Positions 1 through 11,245 of a stretch of 64,000 bases of DNA are shown here, piece by piece; position 1 is the first letter of the stretch, and every line of letters begins with the position of its first letter. The stretch is from Acanthosepion esculentum. Taxonomy: Eukaryota > Mollusca > Cephalopoda > Sepiida > Sepiidae. The stretch covers positions 7,163,278-7,227,277 of the forward strand of contig OZ038498.1 in assembly GCA_964036315.1 (NCBI GenBank). The letters run 5' to 3'. The position numbers and the translations under genes were made by a program. The notes beneath the pieces are model-generated. The model had not been told where the DNA came from. It saw only the letters and a list, made by a program, of their open reading frames with translations, and did not search any database.

Positions 1-1255
1 TCTAAACACCTTTAATGATGTTGCGGTAGAAAATGGCCTTTTTTGTCCAGCCAGTGATTCACAACATTTTACACAAGTCCCACATGAACGATTCGCTTTT
101 ATATCAGCAACAGCGCTCGGCAATTGATCTGAAACAGTTCCAGAGCATAGACATTTACATTAATAACATTGTTAGCCATCATTGAGCTGGTTGCTACCTT
201 AATTCCGGGCGTCAAAGCATGACCTCACAATATCGAGCGACGCCTGTGCATGAGGTGATTTTTAGTGGGCAAAGATAGTTCACCGATTTAAAGCCACAGT
301 TTGAAATCAAATGTAATAAATCCGAAAAGAAAATAAAGTTACCATCATAGGTTTCCAGTGATTCGCATTTGTCACATCAGAGTATTTATTCTAGTCGAAT
401 AATGAAGTTTAAGGCTTTAACATTCCCAGTAAGTTGTGTGCCGGATGGCCATTGACTCCGGAAGAAGGTTCATCCGCATTTTGACAGGTTTTGTTTTTAA
501 TACATCAAAAGTGTCAAGCCACCATCCTCAGTAGGAAAGCCTGATGGAGGAACCGGTTTAGTTGCCAATAACCAGATAACGTGGTAGGTAGTACTGGGTT
601 ACATGATGCCATTAGTACTTGTAGCGTGATATGACATGCATACATACATATACACATGATGGCTGTTGACGAGTATGACCATCGGTGACAAGTTTGATTA
701 ATGTTCTTAGTTCCAGTGAGAACAGCACTAGCTCTTGACGCCAGCAAATAAATTGCAATTCTTATTGCAGATGTCGCAAACTAAGTTGTTATATTCAAGC
801 CCTGGCTGTTTTGTAAATTCTGTTCAGCTTCATCGTAGGGTTTTAGGTGACGAGAGATACCAGAGTGGTTTTAGCGGGTTTTCTGACACACCCTGCATGT
901 TAAATTACGCTCAGCATAGTACTGGTCGTAATGTCAAAGGGTATACGAATAGGACTCTTGATTTGTCTCATGAAGATTGCACTGGAGTGACATATTCTGC
1001 CACATGCCTCATATGTAAATTGCTGGATTGCTGGATTGCTGGATCAATGATTTCTCCTTTCCTAGTTGTACGCCTGTTATTTGGCCAGTACATTACATGT
1101 TACTGGAAGAGCTTAGTGCTTTCAGGAATTGACACTGCCACTGATATCAATCACAAGCATCAGTTTCCAAATTTTTAGTGATCTCATGGAGGTACCTATG
1201 TTAAAGTATATAAAAAGGTGTTAATATTATTTTATATTATGAATACAGAATAAGA
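1..1255. other. Unique AT-rich DNA, no gene recognised
   Basis: No repeat family, RNA gene or known protein is recognisable here. One open frame on the plus strand (735-1178, 147 codons) contains no domain I know; its cysteines and aromatic residues show no spaced motif. It may be a chance frame. The word ATGGAGGTACCTA near 1184 recurs at about 4170 and 5880. Confidence 0.5.
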
Positions 1256-1355
1256 TCTATAGATAGATAGATAAGAATAAGGCTGAGATAGATGAGAACT
1301 GATTGAGATAGATAGATAAATAGATAGATAGATAGATAGATAGATATGAACAGGC

Positions 1356-1409
<54 letters not shown>

Positions 1410-1444
1410 ATACGAATATCGCGGAGATAGATGAGAACTGATTG

Positions 1445-1506
<62 letters not shown>

Positions 1507-1541
1507 ATACGAATATCGCGGAGATAGATGAGAACTGATTG

Positions 1542-1596
<55 letters not shown>

Positions 1597-1660
1597 TGGA
1601 TAAGAATATGGCTGAGATGGATGAGAACTGATTGAGATAGATAGATAGATAGATTGATGT
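1256..1660. repeat. (GATA)n microsatellite with higher-order units
   Basis: GATA tetranucleotide runs are interrupted at intervals by a near-constant block containing 'GATGAGAACTGATTGAGATA', often preceded by 'AAATACGAATATCGCGGA'. The blocks lie roughly 100 bp apart, so the array is a minisatellite whose units each carry a GATA run. The 141-codon minus-strand frame across it (repeated Tyr-Leu-Ser-Ile) is a translation of the repeat and not a gene. Confidence 0.9.
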
Positions 1661-3080
1661 TTGTTTTATTTTTATTCGGCAATTCTATCCAAGGTTACTA
1701 TTTGTTGTTTCCCAAATTGCAGATGAATAATTACAATTCTTGTTAACATTTAACGTTATCGATTGCTGTGTGTTTTGTCATTCAACAGCAGATGGGAATA
1801 ATTACTTAGTGCTCATTTTATCATTTCTGTCATTTTGTTATAGTTAACATGACGGAAGATGATAATGTTTATTTTTAAAACAGATCGGTAAAAATTTAGA
1901 ATAGTTGAAACTTCAATTGTTTTTACAACTTCTTTATACATAAGTAGCATTTTACGAGACACGGATTAATTAAAATATTGAATTGAAGGCACTTCCTAAA
2001 GATATTGATGGTTTTCCTTGGCACTACCGCTGCGTTGTATATGTTGCCAACAGTCTCCAAACTGCGGTGGAGGATGGACTTGTAGCTGAAGTGAAGAACT
2101 CCAGCTGACTCACACATCACTATTTGAATGAGAATTTTTCATTTCTCTCGAAATAACGACGCCTATATTTCAATTAGGGAAAGTACATTTTACTTCCAAG
2201 GAAACATTGTTAAAAGGTTTCAAACAGAACGACAGAAAAAAGATTTAGATTGCAAACCCATATTTGTATTTTTTATGGAAAAATTTAACTCGTGAATATT
2301 TTTCGATTTTTTTTTGCCTGACATTGCAGCAGGAAATCTTATATATAAAGTAGAGTGTATATGTGTGTGCGTCCAAGCAATTCCTCCGCTCCCATTGGTA
2401 CAATTTCAATGATCATTGCTCATTCAAAAGCCTCAGAAAAGTTAGGTGCAGGGAACGATTTTCGTTGAGCTCAGGTTCAAGGTTGCCAGATTATGTGAGG
2501 TTAAAAACATATATTAATATATTATACTAGTCATTGTCATTGCTCTCCTGGTTCAAGAGGAGTAACTCTTATGTTCCTTTTGTATCCAAAATTGCAGTGC
2601 ACGTTTTAAGCTAGATCCTGTGAAGGACTCTTGGTTTGGCCATCATCACAGTAGCTAGGGAGGAGTAGATGCAGTAGGCATCAATAAACTCCAGAAGAAC
2701 TCAAAATTGATCGCTGCATGTTAAGTATTGAATTAATGTTTAAGCATACCTTTCAAAAGTTCAGTGATAATTCTTCTGCTGCCACTTAATTTCAAGATGA
2801 TTTGATGAACGTAGATCCTTATTTTCCGTACAAACTATTATTTTTATTTCATGGGTGACAGAACAGGGGACAATTTATAAGATAAAATTAATATAGTGTA
2901 AAGATGGGAAAATAGAAATTAGAATTAGTTATAGATTCAACATTTGAAGAGTTAGAGGAATATAATAGCTAATTAAGTAAAACCTACATTATGGAATCTA
3001 TATGAATAAATGTGAAATTGGAGCTCAATTCTCCCACGAATTCTGAGATTACAAAGCCCCAGCTCTACTATATAGTAATT
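1661..3080. other. Mostly unique AT-rich DNA, with a possible Helitron-like 5' end near 2337
   Basis: No coding signal. At 2337 the sequence reads A then TCTTATATATAAAGTAGAG followed by a TGTGTGTGCG tract, resembling the 5' terminus of the Helitron at 13695. A CTAGT lies at 2529, but no GC hairpin precedes it, so a complete Helitron is not supported. Confidence 0.4.
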
Positions 3081-3395
3081 TGGTATTTACTCGACATCCC
3101 CCCCACGAAGTCGCGTTGTGAAACAAGGTCGATTTAATGTGGGGCTCCCGTGTGCGAACACCCGCGCCAGGAACAAAAATTGCCCGAGACCCCGCAACCA
3201 TCGAGCACCGATCCCTGTGTCTGGTGCAATGAGGGGACGCGGTCTCGGGCAGCAGTTCCCCAGGGCTGGGCACCTCTCAGTATAATTTTCCTCCGTTGCG
3301 ACTCTGTCCTTTGACGGAGCCGCCCCTGAGCGCACTCTGTCCAAAGACAGAGACATAATTAAGCGATGATAAATAGGGTGTTACAAACTACTCCA
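3081..3395 (-). mobile_element. Structured-tail SINE, copy A
   Basis: Read on the minus strand, this element ends with a tail that also occurs in the U2-headed array at 34-36 kb and in the element at 8492: 'CCCCACATTAAATCGACC', then 'TTGTTTCACAACGCGAC', a G run, and GTCGAGTAAATACC. Upstream is a block 'CAGACACAGGGATCGGTG', close to 'CAGACACAGGGATTCGTC' in the array. Just before the tail, GTGTTCGCAC forms a TTCG-capped hairpin. The head differs from U2 and has a CTCTGTCTTTGGACAGAG hairpin. The class (SINE) is inferred from size and shared modules; the promoter origin of this head is unknown. Confidence 0.6.
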
Positions 3396-3659
3396 GGGAG
3401 CAATTTACACACGGTATTTACGCTGTCTCTCTACTAAGACGAGATGCGACACAAGGTGAATTTTTAAGGTGAGAATCTAAAGAATCTATGTTGGACTCTT
3501 CCGCCTACTATAAGATTAGTAGGAGAGAAGGCCTTGGGGGAACAGTCGAATAGATTGAACCCTGGGTCAACCAAAACATACTCACTAGTCGTGTAATACC
3601 CTTCTGTTGTATTTACTGTTTAATATATGATATATCTGTAACACTTGTTTTGTTATTTC
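3396..3659. other. Tail fragment of the same SINE family, then unassigned DNA
   Basis: At 3414-3470 a weaker copy of the same SINE tail is visible on the minus strand (GGTATTTACGC, then GACACAAGGTGAATTT). The rest, to 3659, matches nothing I recognise. Confidence 0.4.
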
Positions 3660-3895
3660 TTAGCCATTTACTTGGTCACAACAGGACCCGAGTTCGTACA
3701 TCCGGGCTAGAAACAAAAATTGCCCTTAGCCACTGTAACCGTCGCAATGAGAGGGTGCGGCCTCGGGCAGCTGTTCTCCAGGGCTGGTCACCTCTCAGTA
3801 TAATTTTCCTCAGTTGCAACTTTGACGGAGTCGCTCCTGAGCGCACCCTGCCTAAATACAGAGACGCAACTGAGAGATGATAAATAATATGTTAC
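3660..3895 (-). mobile_element. Structured-tail SINE, copy B, internally deleted
   Basis: Same orientation and family as copy A at 3081. The shared segments include 'CACCTCTCAGTATAATTTTC' (plus-strand reading) and the terminal ATGATAAATAnnnTGTTACAAACTACT. The tail is shortened: the block containing 'CACGTTAAACC..CCTTGTG' is missing, so that CTCGGGTCCTGTTGTGACCAAGTAAATGG joins the hairpin directly to the terminal CAAGTAAAT. The plus-strand frame at 3650-3880 is spurious. Confidence 0.6.
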
Positions 3896-3971
3896 AAACT
3901 ACTTTATTAAAGGTGTTGACAAGTTTATCAGCACCTGTTACGTAATTGACGAGCGATGACAAGCACGTGAT

Positions 3972-4858
3972 CAGCGCTACAGTTAGTTTTAAAAATCCAT
4001 TTCTCTGTTATTTTAAACTTAAAGTAAACAATATTTTTTTAAAATCAGATTAATTATACTTTAAATTAGCTAATATTCCTCAAATAATGTTTCAGAAAAG
4101 TATATTTTATTTTTGGAAGAGTCTTAAAACCGAGAATTAACTTTTGTTTACAAATATAACAAAATCAGTGGAGGTACCTAAATTACTTTCAGTCTCAGAT
4201 TTTCAATCCTTAGTTAAGACTTATGTACTTACTTGAAGTTGACACCTCTACTTCGAAGTTTGCATCTTGGGTTTTTTCTCTGCCAGCCTATATAGACTGT
4301 CTTCCTACAACTGATGGCAACTCCCTCCTCCTTTCTGGCTTCCCTTTACTAGCTTTTAGCTGTTAAAACATAAGCTGTTAATTTAAGAAAATGGCGGATG
4401 GGCGCCTTTTTTATATAATTTTTAAGTACTCTGTTATCTTAAAAATATTTGAAAAGAGTACGTATCCCTACAGAAAAAGTGATACCTAAGGTTTAAAATG
4501 AATTTTTAGAAATGAAAAATTTGTTTTTTCATTTTTGTTTTAATTTCAAGCTAATAAATTAAATTAAACTTTTCCAATAAGCAAAATACTTTGCTGCATT
4601 TCAAAAACTAATTTAAAATTAATCTAAACTGACTGGAAAGAGTTGTTTTTGGTGTTGAAAAATAGCTTATTAGCGCCCCTTTTTAGTCGTATTTCATCTC
4701 AAAATAAAATACTTTTCTGAAACTTTATTTGAGGCATATTAGCCGATTTAAAGTATAATTAATCTGATTTGAAAAAATTATTGTTTAGTTTAAGGTTAAA
4801 ATATCGCAGAAATGCATTTTTAACAGAACGGTAGCTGTTTATTTAAAGTCTTGACAGC
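3972..4858. mobile_element. Foldback-like element with about 140-bp inverted arms
   Basis: The segment at about 3972-4115 and the reverse complement of about 4690-4850 match at roughly 85 percent by eye, including 'AATCAGATTAATTATACTTT' and 'GTTTCAGAAAAGTAT'. The arms enclose about 580 bp of AT-rich DNA with no coding signal. This fits a foldback or MITE-like DNA element, although I see no clear target duplication at the ends. Inside it, 'GCGCCTTTTTTATATAA' at about 4405 recurs at about 4940 outside the right arm. Confidence 0.6.
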
Positions 4859-5929
4859 TTGATGGTGGATTTTTATCTATTGTTTTCTACGAGGAGGGAG
4901 ATTTATATGTAAAAAACTATTGAAGACTATAACGTGAGCGCCTTTTTTTATATAAGTTTTAAGTATTCAGTAATCGTAAAAATGAGGAAAATATTCTCCG
5001 TAATTTAATGTTTTATTGAATTTTAGATACTTTCTTTTTAAATTTATTATCGCTTTTATTTTCTGGTAATATCGTGTATGAACATCCGTATTTACAAAAA
5101 TCAGAAGGTTTATACATATACAAAAAAATTAAACTTCTTTTAAAATAATTGGTTTTTGATGAACTTTACTAAGATTTTATCATTAATAAAATAGTTTTCA
5201 CAATGATAATATTATATAATATGTTGAAATTAATTAAGTATTTACAAAGATTTCAAACTTAATAAATTATCATAATTAAAAATAAAAAAATGAAGATAAT
5301 TCATGTAAAACTTAATTATTCATGGCAAAAATGTTTTTCTTAGGACAATAGCATCCTTAATATACCTTATTTATAAAATCAATTAAAAGTTTTTCTAATT
5401 GAATAATGTCTTGTTTTTTTATTTTTTGATTCAGAGCAGATTTTCGGTAAATGTTTTTTCTTTTTGATAAAAAAAAAATTCATGATTTAAATTCTCCAAG
5501 GGATTGTGCTTTTAACTAATGTAAATATTAATCAGGGAAAAATCTAATTTCTCAAAGTTTAATGAAATTAAGTAAGTGGTGGTAGTGGTGGGGTGGTGAC
5601 AGATGTTAAAAAGATATTTTTTCAAAATTTTCTAAAAACAAGTTTCTAAAATATTTTCGTTCATTTATGAATAAATCCTGAAAGTTTCATTAAAATCGAT
5701 GTCTTTTTTAACTGAAAAAAAATACTTAAATTTCCGATACTAATCTTTGACTGACGCAAGAAAAATAAGATTTCTAACCAAAATTTTAAACATGCTCAAA
5801 AGGATTAAAAAAAAATACTCTGGTCATTTTTGACGGGGAATTTTTTCATCAAGGTTTGCTCCTTTTTCAGCGAATTAGTGGAGGTACCTAAAAAGAGTAC
5901 TTAACTTCTCTGTAATATTAATGTTTCTG
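4859..5929. other. AT-rich DNA without genes
   Basis: Very AT-rich, with long A and T runs and no open frame of note. AGTGGAGGTACCTAAA at 5877-5892 is identical to 4167-4182. Confidence 0.5.
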
Positions 5930-6290
5930 TATGACAATGAATTGAGGACAGTTTCCTCGCAGATAAAGATAAGACTGGCGGCAACAGAAAGGTGGCTCTG
6001 CAGAAGGATGTTGAGAATATCATAGACGAAGCGTGTTAGCAACGAGGAAGGTTTTAGGTAAAATAAAAAACAAAAAGGACACTTATACTTAAAATCAGAA
6101 AGAAACAGATGGAATTTCTGGATCACATAAGGAGGAAGGGAGGCTTGGAGACATTGACTCACACAACTAACGAAATCAAAAGAGACAGTGGAGACAGCGG
6201 CTGGACGGGTTTATGTGAATGGGTGGCAGAACGTGTAGTGGGAAGGATGGTAAGGAAATAAAAATGAGTAAGAGATAAAAATATTAAATA
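5930..6290 (+). pseudogene. LINE reverse transcriptase C-terminal remnant
   Basis: A broken plus-strand reading gives RRMLRIS, then a diverged linker, RKR-like and FLDHI(R)KEGGLETLT, and later GLCEWVAERVVGR. This is the order seen in the C-terminal region of a common molluscan LINE (WFYRRMLRIPWTEHV, then FLGHIMRKEGLENLTLTG, then a CEW-like end). Stops and frameshifts occur throughout. The LINE clade is not assigned. Confidence 0.65.
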
Positions 6291-6856
6291 GGCTAAGGTG
6301 AAGTTTAAGAATTTCGAATTCGCCAAACTTTTGCCCGAAAGACAGATTTCATCGTGTATCAGCCAAAATGAATATTCCGACAATCAGCGAACATGGGATA
6401 AGCGCATAAAAGCCGAAGGCTATGGATACGTAAGAATTAAAATGAAATTAACTAAAATCACGGGTTGTGAAGGTCAAAGAGACTTGCTGAAATGTGCAAT
6501 CTAAAAGACAAGAGGCAATTTTAGACGCCTTTATAACGACATTAGGGATCATAGATTTTACACAGTGTTCGGAAAACACTAGATACGTGATGTGCAATAT
6601 TTGTATTGAAAGGCGGGATCGTTTGTTATCAGAAAAATGTAAAACTGAAGTAAAATCCATAGATTCCAAATCACTTATATATAATCGATTATCCTTTGAA
6701 TCGTCCAGTAGATTGTATTTTAACAGATCAAGCCATTTCGGGTGCATACACGGAGAGCAAAAGAAATACAACACTTTCTCGATTATCCGTACAGGTCGGG
6801 ACAGGGTTTCCAAAAAGTTTCCAGTTAATCCAACATTCGGGATAATTGAATACCTA
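6291..6856. other. Unrecognised DNA with an orphan open frame
   Basis: A 127-codon plus-strand frame (6494-6877) starts here and runs into the minisatellite at 6838. Its product has several Cys and Arg residues but no domain I recognise, and overlapping frames of similar size are open on the other strand. I treat it as unproven. Confidence 0.35.
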
Positions 6857-7302
6857 AATTATCAAAATTCTGGATAATTGAATACCGGTATTACCGAAAT
6901 TCTAGATAATTGCGTACCGAAATTAAAGAAATTTTGGATAATTGAATACCTATATTATCGATTTTGTGGATAATTGAATACCTACATTATCGAAAGTTTG
7001 GATAATTGAATACCTACATTGTCGAAATTTTATATAATTCAATACCTATATTATCAAAATTCTGGATAATTGAATACCGGAATTACCGAAATTCTAGATA
7101 ATTGCGTACCGAAATTAAAGAAATTTTGGATAATTGAAAACCTATATTATCGATATTCTGGATTATTGAATACCTACATTATCGAAAGTTTGGATAATTG
7201 AATACCTACCTTGTCGAAATTTTATATAATTGAATACCTATATTATTTAAATTCTGGATAATTGAATACGTACATTATCGAAATTCTGGACAATTGAATA
7301 TG
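6838..7302. repeat. 31-bp minisatellite with a 192-bp higher-order repeat
   Basis: Units follow GGATAATTGAATACC, then TATATTATCGAAATTCT with variants, about 31-32 bp each. Six units form a block that is repeated almost exactly: 'ATCAAAATTCTGGATAATTG' at 6861 recurs at 7053, including the rare variant GATAATTGCGTACCGAAATTAAAG in both. The array therefore grew by duplicating a six-unit block as well as single units. Confidence 0.9.
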
Positions 7303-7620
7303 AAGAAAAAGTACTTTCATGAAAATAATTTAGCATTTATATCATCAAATAACATTTTCAGAAGATTCCGTTAAGGTTTTGTCGATTTTTTTTAAAATGA
7401 AAAATGGCGCCAATGTTTGTACTTCCGGCTCCCGCCTAGCGTTTGTCTGCCGTAAAATCCCGAAGCTGGATTAAAATAGACGTATTTGTAAGGGTAGTTT
7501 CTGGTTGAAAGTGTAACTAACTTATACATTTATCAAACATAATAATGGCTTCCGTGTTTGACAGTGGTCGTTGAACTTCAACATGGACATAATCCTTATC
7601 AGCTTTTTACTTTTCAACAT
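7303..7620. other. Unique DNA
   Basis: Contains a short GC-richer patch (about 7405-7460) within AT-rich DNA. No gene, RNA or repeat family recognised. Confidence 0.4.
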
Positions 7621-7975
7621 TTCAAAATGTTGTTCTACAGAAGGATACTGAGAATACTAAACATGTGAGCAACGACGAAGTATTAGGGAAAATAAAGGAA
7701 AACGATACAGATAATTAACATCAGAAAGAGACAGCTGAAAGGTTTAGGGCATGCAATAAAGAAAAGAAGGCTTGGAATAACAGATACTCACAGGACAGAT
7801 GGAAAAAAAACGCATAGCCTACCTCACGAGCTTGTGTAATTGGATAGAAAAATAGTTTAGAATACATAAAAAAGATAAAAATTACTAAGATTTATAAAGG
7901 AGAGGAAGTTTGGAGAGCCGTGATTGATAACGTTCCGAAGGGACATGGTACATAAAAGGAGGAGAAGACATTTTC
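7621..7975 (+). pseudogene. LINE reverse transcriptase C-terminal remnant
   Basis: The plus-strand reading gives KMLFYRRILRIL, then IRKRQLKGLGH and RRLGITDTHRTDGKK, matching the same LINE C-terminal segment as 5930-6290 and 41881-42096. It contains stops and frameshifts. Just downstream, a 22-bp unit containing CTTAAAAGAAAATCTAAATTT is tandemly duplicated (about 7976-8020). Confidence 0.65.
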
Positions 7976-8040
7976 TTAAAAGAAAATCTAAATTTCTTAA
8001 AAGAAAATCTAAATTTCTTTATATGAACTAAAGCAAAACT

Positions 8041-8375
8041 TTCATCTTTGCTACCTAAACTTTATGAATTTAAGCGTGATAAGGTCGCATCATTTTACAG
8101 TTGAAATTGCTAAACACGTAAGTCCTATGTTAACAGTTTATTCTCTCGGACTTATCACTGATGGAATTCTCAACAAGCTTCTTTCTTTCAAGTCAAGTTC
8201 GAACTTCAATAATTTAAATACAATGTCAATCGTTATCGTCTTTCTTCTTAATTCCTGTTCTTTTATTATTCTCTCTCCTTAATGTTTTCTTTTTCTTATA
8301 TTCTCTCACACTATAGTAATTCTTTGTGCCTTAGTGGCTTTATTGTCTTGCTTGCGGTGAACTGATTACAAAAAA
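8041..8375 (+). pseudogene. LINE-A 3' end (C-terminal and 3' UTR remnant)
   Basis: This belongs to the family I call LINE-A, whose 3' part carries a reading like MNLSVIRSHHFTVEIAKH, then SRT-R-LWNSL, then FNNLN-MS, followed by a T-rich 3' UTR ending in 'CCTTAGTGGCTTTATTG' and 'TTGCTTG'. Other copies lie at 27600, 29210 and 47580 (plus strand), and at 42180 and 50260 (minus strand). This copy is frame-broken. Confidence 0.6.
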
Positions 8376-8491
8376 CAAACAACGTTTCTATGATATTGTT
8401 GTGCGACCGATACTTCCCTACATCATGGACTCTCCCAGTACTATATTATTATGTGAATCACAAGAGTAGCACCAGAAATGCGCAGCCGCGT

Positions 8492-8702
8492 GTTCTGCTG
8501 TCGAACTCTCTGTTTGGCAGAGAGGAACTCGAACGAGGCTTTGTCGCAGGGCAAAGTTTCGTCCGGGGAGGTAGACAGTCCCTAAACTCGTGTATACGGG
8601 TTGTAAATGGGCATATTTTTGGACGTGCCTACGGGCTCGGTAAGCCCACGTTAAACCGGCCTTGTGCCACATTCACCCTTGTGGAGGGGGGTTGTTAAAT
8701 AT
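8492..8702 (+). mobile_element. Structured-tail SINE, copy C, with target-site duplication
   Basis: This 211-bp element has a CTCTGTTTGGCAGAG hairpin head, a GGGCTCGGTAAGCCC hairpin, and the family tail 'CCCACGTTAAACCGGCCTTG', then a G run and TTGTTAAAT. It is bracketed by a near-identical 21-bp direct repeat: ACCAGAAATGCGCAGCCGCG at 8471 and ACCAGTAATGCGCAGCTGCG at 8703, with two differences. That supports retroposition and fixes both ends. The head resembles copies A and B and not U2. Confidence 0.7.
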
Positions 8703-8930
8703 ACCAGTAATGCGCAGCTGCGTACGATACCAATACCGGACACCACTGGATAGTAAGCTCTGCTTACACTATTCTTTGTAACTTTTCTGTTTAATATATC
8801 TTTCTTACCTCTAACCCGTGTTCCGTCTTTTCCTTCCGTGGCCCCTACTTCGGGTCCACATCAGATATTTATTGTGGTATTTATAAAATAGCTCGTTATT
8901 ATTGCAATTACAGTTTTATCCGAATAATAA
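8703..8930. other. Unique DNA after the SINE
   Basis: Contains the right target duplication (8703-8723) and otherwise no recognised feature. Confidence 0.4.
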
Positions 8931-9887
8931 ATGTTAGTTTTATGAGAAGATCAAATGATCTGGTCAAGATTTCAGGTCGTCTTCTGATTTTTATGTATAT
9001 ATGTATGTCTATGTGTTTGTATATATGTATATATATATGTGTGGGTATTTATATGTATACGCTCGGATGTGGGTGTACTTATATATATATATATGTATAT
9101 CTGGATGTGCTGATATGGGTATTAATATATGATTATATATTTGTGTATATATGGATGTATGTTCGTATGTCGTAGTATATGTATTTGTATGTACACCTTA
9201 GTGTCATAGAGTGTATCATAGATACTAACTAAAATCTACTTTTGGTTGATAAGGAGTTTTTAATTGCTTATAGACTGTCTGTTGTTACTTTTTAAAAATT
9301 ATTATAAACTTTTAATGTATTTTATCATCAACAAGTTAATATTGTTAGAATATATGTAGGTCTCTGTATACATATTCCTTTCTTTTTTTGTGTGTGTGTC
9401 TATATGTTTATTTATATATATGTATGTATATATATATATGTGTATATATATATGTATATATATATATATGTATATATATGTATATATATGTATTTGTATA
9501 TGCATATGTATGTGTGTATATATGTATATGTGGATGTGTATATACGTATATATGTTTATATAGTTTTAATTTAATTTTGTTTGATTTTTCATGTATATGC
9601 GTGTATTTGTAAATGTATGTTTATGTGTTTAGTTTATATACATATATGTATACGTGCGTATGTATGTATATGTAAATATACATGTGTATGTGTATGTATG
9701 TATGTATTTGTATATATGTACATCTTTGTGTATATATATTTTTACTTGCTTTATTTACTTTTTTACGTTGCTGTATGGGTCGATATATTTATACGTGCTT
9801 ATATGTATGTGTATGTGCGTATGTGTGTATATGCGTATCTGTATGCGTATATATATATGTAGATACGTGTAGCCTTGTATATATCTA

Positions 9888-9929
<42 letters not shown>

Positions 9930-10923
9930 TCTGTATGTATATATGTGTGAATGTACGATTATATATGGAGGTAGTTATTTATTTTTCATGTCGTGTGTGG
10001 AAAACTATATGATAAAAAATATATATATATTTATATATATTTATTTGTTTAAACTTTTTTTTTTACTAATTTTATCTATGTATATTTGCCCAGATTAGTT
10101 ATATTTCAATAAGTAGTTAGAATTCGTTTAATAACATATTAAGCTATTGCGTCTGATTGTCCAGGTCAATGTGCATGTGGATGTATGTGCATGTGTTTAT
10201 CGATGTCTATGTGTCAGGAAAGTGCATGCACGTTTGGTTGTGTGTGTGTGTGTGTGTGTGTTCGTTTTTTTTATTACCAAAGGTCGTGTCTCGTCACCGT
10301 TTTTTGTGTGTATATATATCTAAATATGCCTGGGCGCTTATGTATTATAACCTGAGTGTGTTTGGATTGTTTTACGTGAGAGGTGATCATCATAGTTGAA
10401 TTAAAATGTATACATTTTTGTCTAGAGCTATCAACATCCTTTTTAACGTAATTTCAATGAAAAAATAAATTAAATAACATATGTATTTTTTATTTTCTCC
10501 TCAGTAATTCTATAATTTTAAACTTAATAGAGATTAGATTTAGATTTCAAAATAGGTAATTTTTTACTTTTAATTTTAATTTCAAATTTTATCATATAAT
10601 TAATACTTATTAGTTAGGACATATTCTATTTTACTAGAACCCCAACTTTAAAGCTTTTAATATCTATGATAACCTTGCTTCGTTGTCAAATTTTTTGAAT
10701 TCTCATATACTTGTATTTTGATTGGTCATTCTAGCTTATGTAACAGCGTTTACCCCTAGCGAAGGATCGTTAATTAATGTGAAACTTTTAAAACCATTTA
10801 TTCTACATTCAGCATCATCCCTTGATAAGACACCAGAGGTGTTGAAACAAAATGGCTATTTTTGTAGAGATTTTATAACATATTTATGTTATAATATTTA
10901 AATAAATAATATATATATATATA
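8931..10923 (+). mobile_element. TA-tailed repeat, copy 1 (rich in TATG/TGTA)
   Basis: From about 9230 to 10905 this region is the reverse-complement counterpart of 16240-18070. Shared landmarks include 'TTGTTAGAATATATGTAGG', 'ATGCATGCAC..TTGTGTG', 'GTATACATTTTTGTC' and 'GTATTTTGATTGGTCATTC'. The 3' end has GACACCAGAGGTGTTG, then the perfect palindrome TTATAACATA-TT-TATGTTATAA (loosened here) and a (TA)n tract. The interior is a TATG/TGTA low-complexity zone, so the frames at 9388-10098 (strings of Tyr, Ile, Cys, Val) are spurious. No coding domain is visible and the class is unknown. Confidence 0.7.
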
Positions 10924-11245
10924 TGCGGTACGGTGGAGTAGTGGATAGCGGCTCGGATTGGAGAAGACGGGTTCGAATTCCACTCGCATCCTTTCCCAAG
11001 TGTATTAGCACGTACTATTAGGTATTAATCCTCTTCTTCTCCATCCAGCTATGGATAAATATCAAGACAGACTGGGTTCTATAGCCTTGGATGGCAACTG
11101 GTCTAGGAGAAGGGCAACTATTTAGTGCGCAGTGACCAGCTCCTTCCAGCAAGGAAGGGCGCAAATGAACCACGGTTGCAATACAACCTGGAAAAGTCCG
11201 GAGAAGATTTTCAGCGGAGGACTCAAAAAAAAAAAAAAAATCGGA
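10924..11245 (+). mobile_element. tRNA-derived SINE with A-tail
   Basis: The head has a box A-like GGTGGAGTAGTGGATAGCGG and a box B-like GGGTTCGAATTCC at tRNA spacing. The body shares 'CATCCAGCTATGG', 'GGTCTAGGAGAAGG' and 'GCGCAGTGACCAGC' with SINEs at 54145, 54981 and 61865. An A-run at 11225-11240 ends it. It begins directly after the (TA)n tail of the preceding repeat. The whole-tRNA fold is too degraded for a functional tRNA. Confidence 0.8.

Noticed and set aside
735..1178. 147-codon frame as a host gene
   Set aside because: No recognisable domain, splice context or similarity that I can name; frames of this length are expected by chance here.
1257..1682. 141-codon frame of repeated Tyr-Leu-Ser-Ile
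   Set aside because: Direct translation of the GATA microsatellite; no non-repetitive coding sequence.
2337..2531. Complete second Helitron
   Set aside because: The 5' end is similar, but the CTAGT at 2529 lacks a pre-terminal hairpin and the segment is very short.
9388..10098. Several overlapping frames rich in Tyr, Ile, Cys and Val that look like membrane proteins
   Set aside because: They translate TATG/TGTA low-complexity DNA in three frames at once.
10924..11000. Functional tRNA gene
   Set aside because: Box A and box B are present but the acceptor and anticodon arms do not form, and a SINE body follows.
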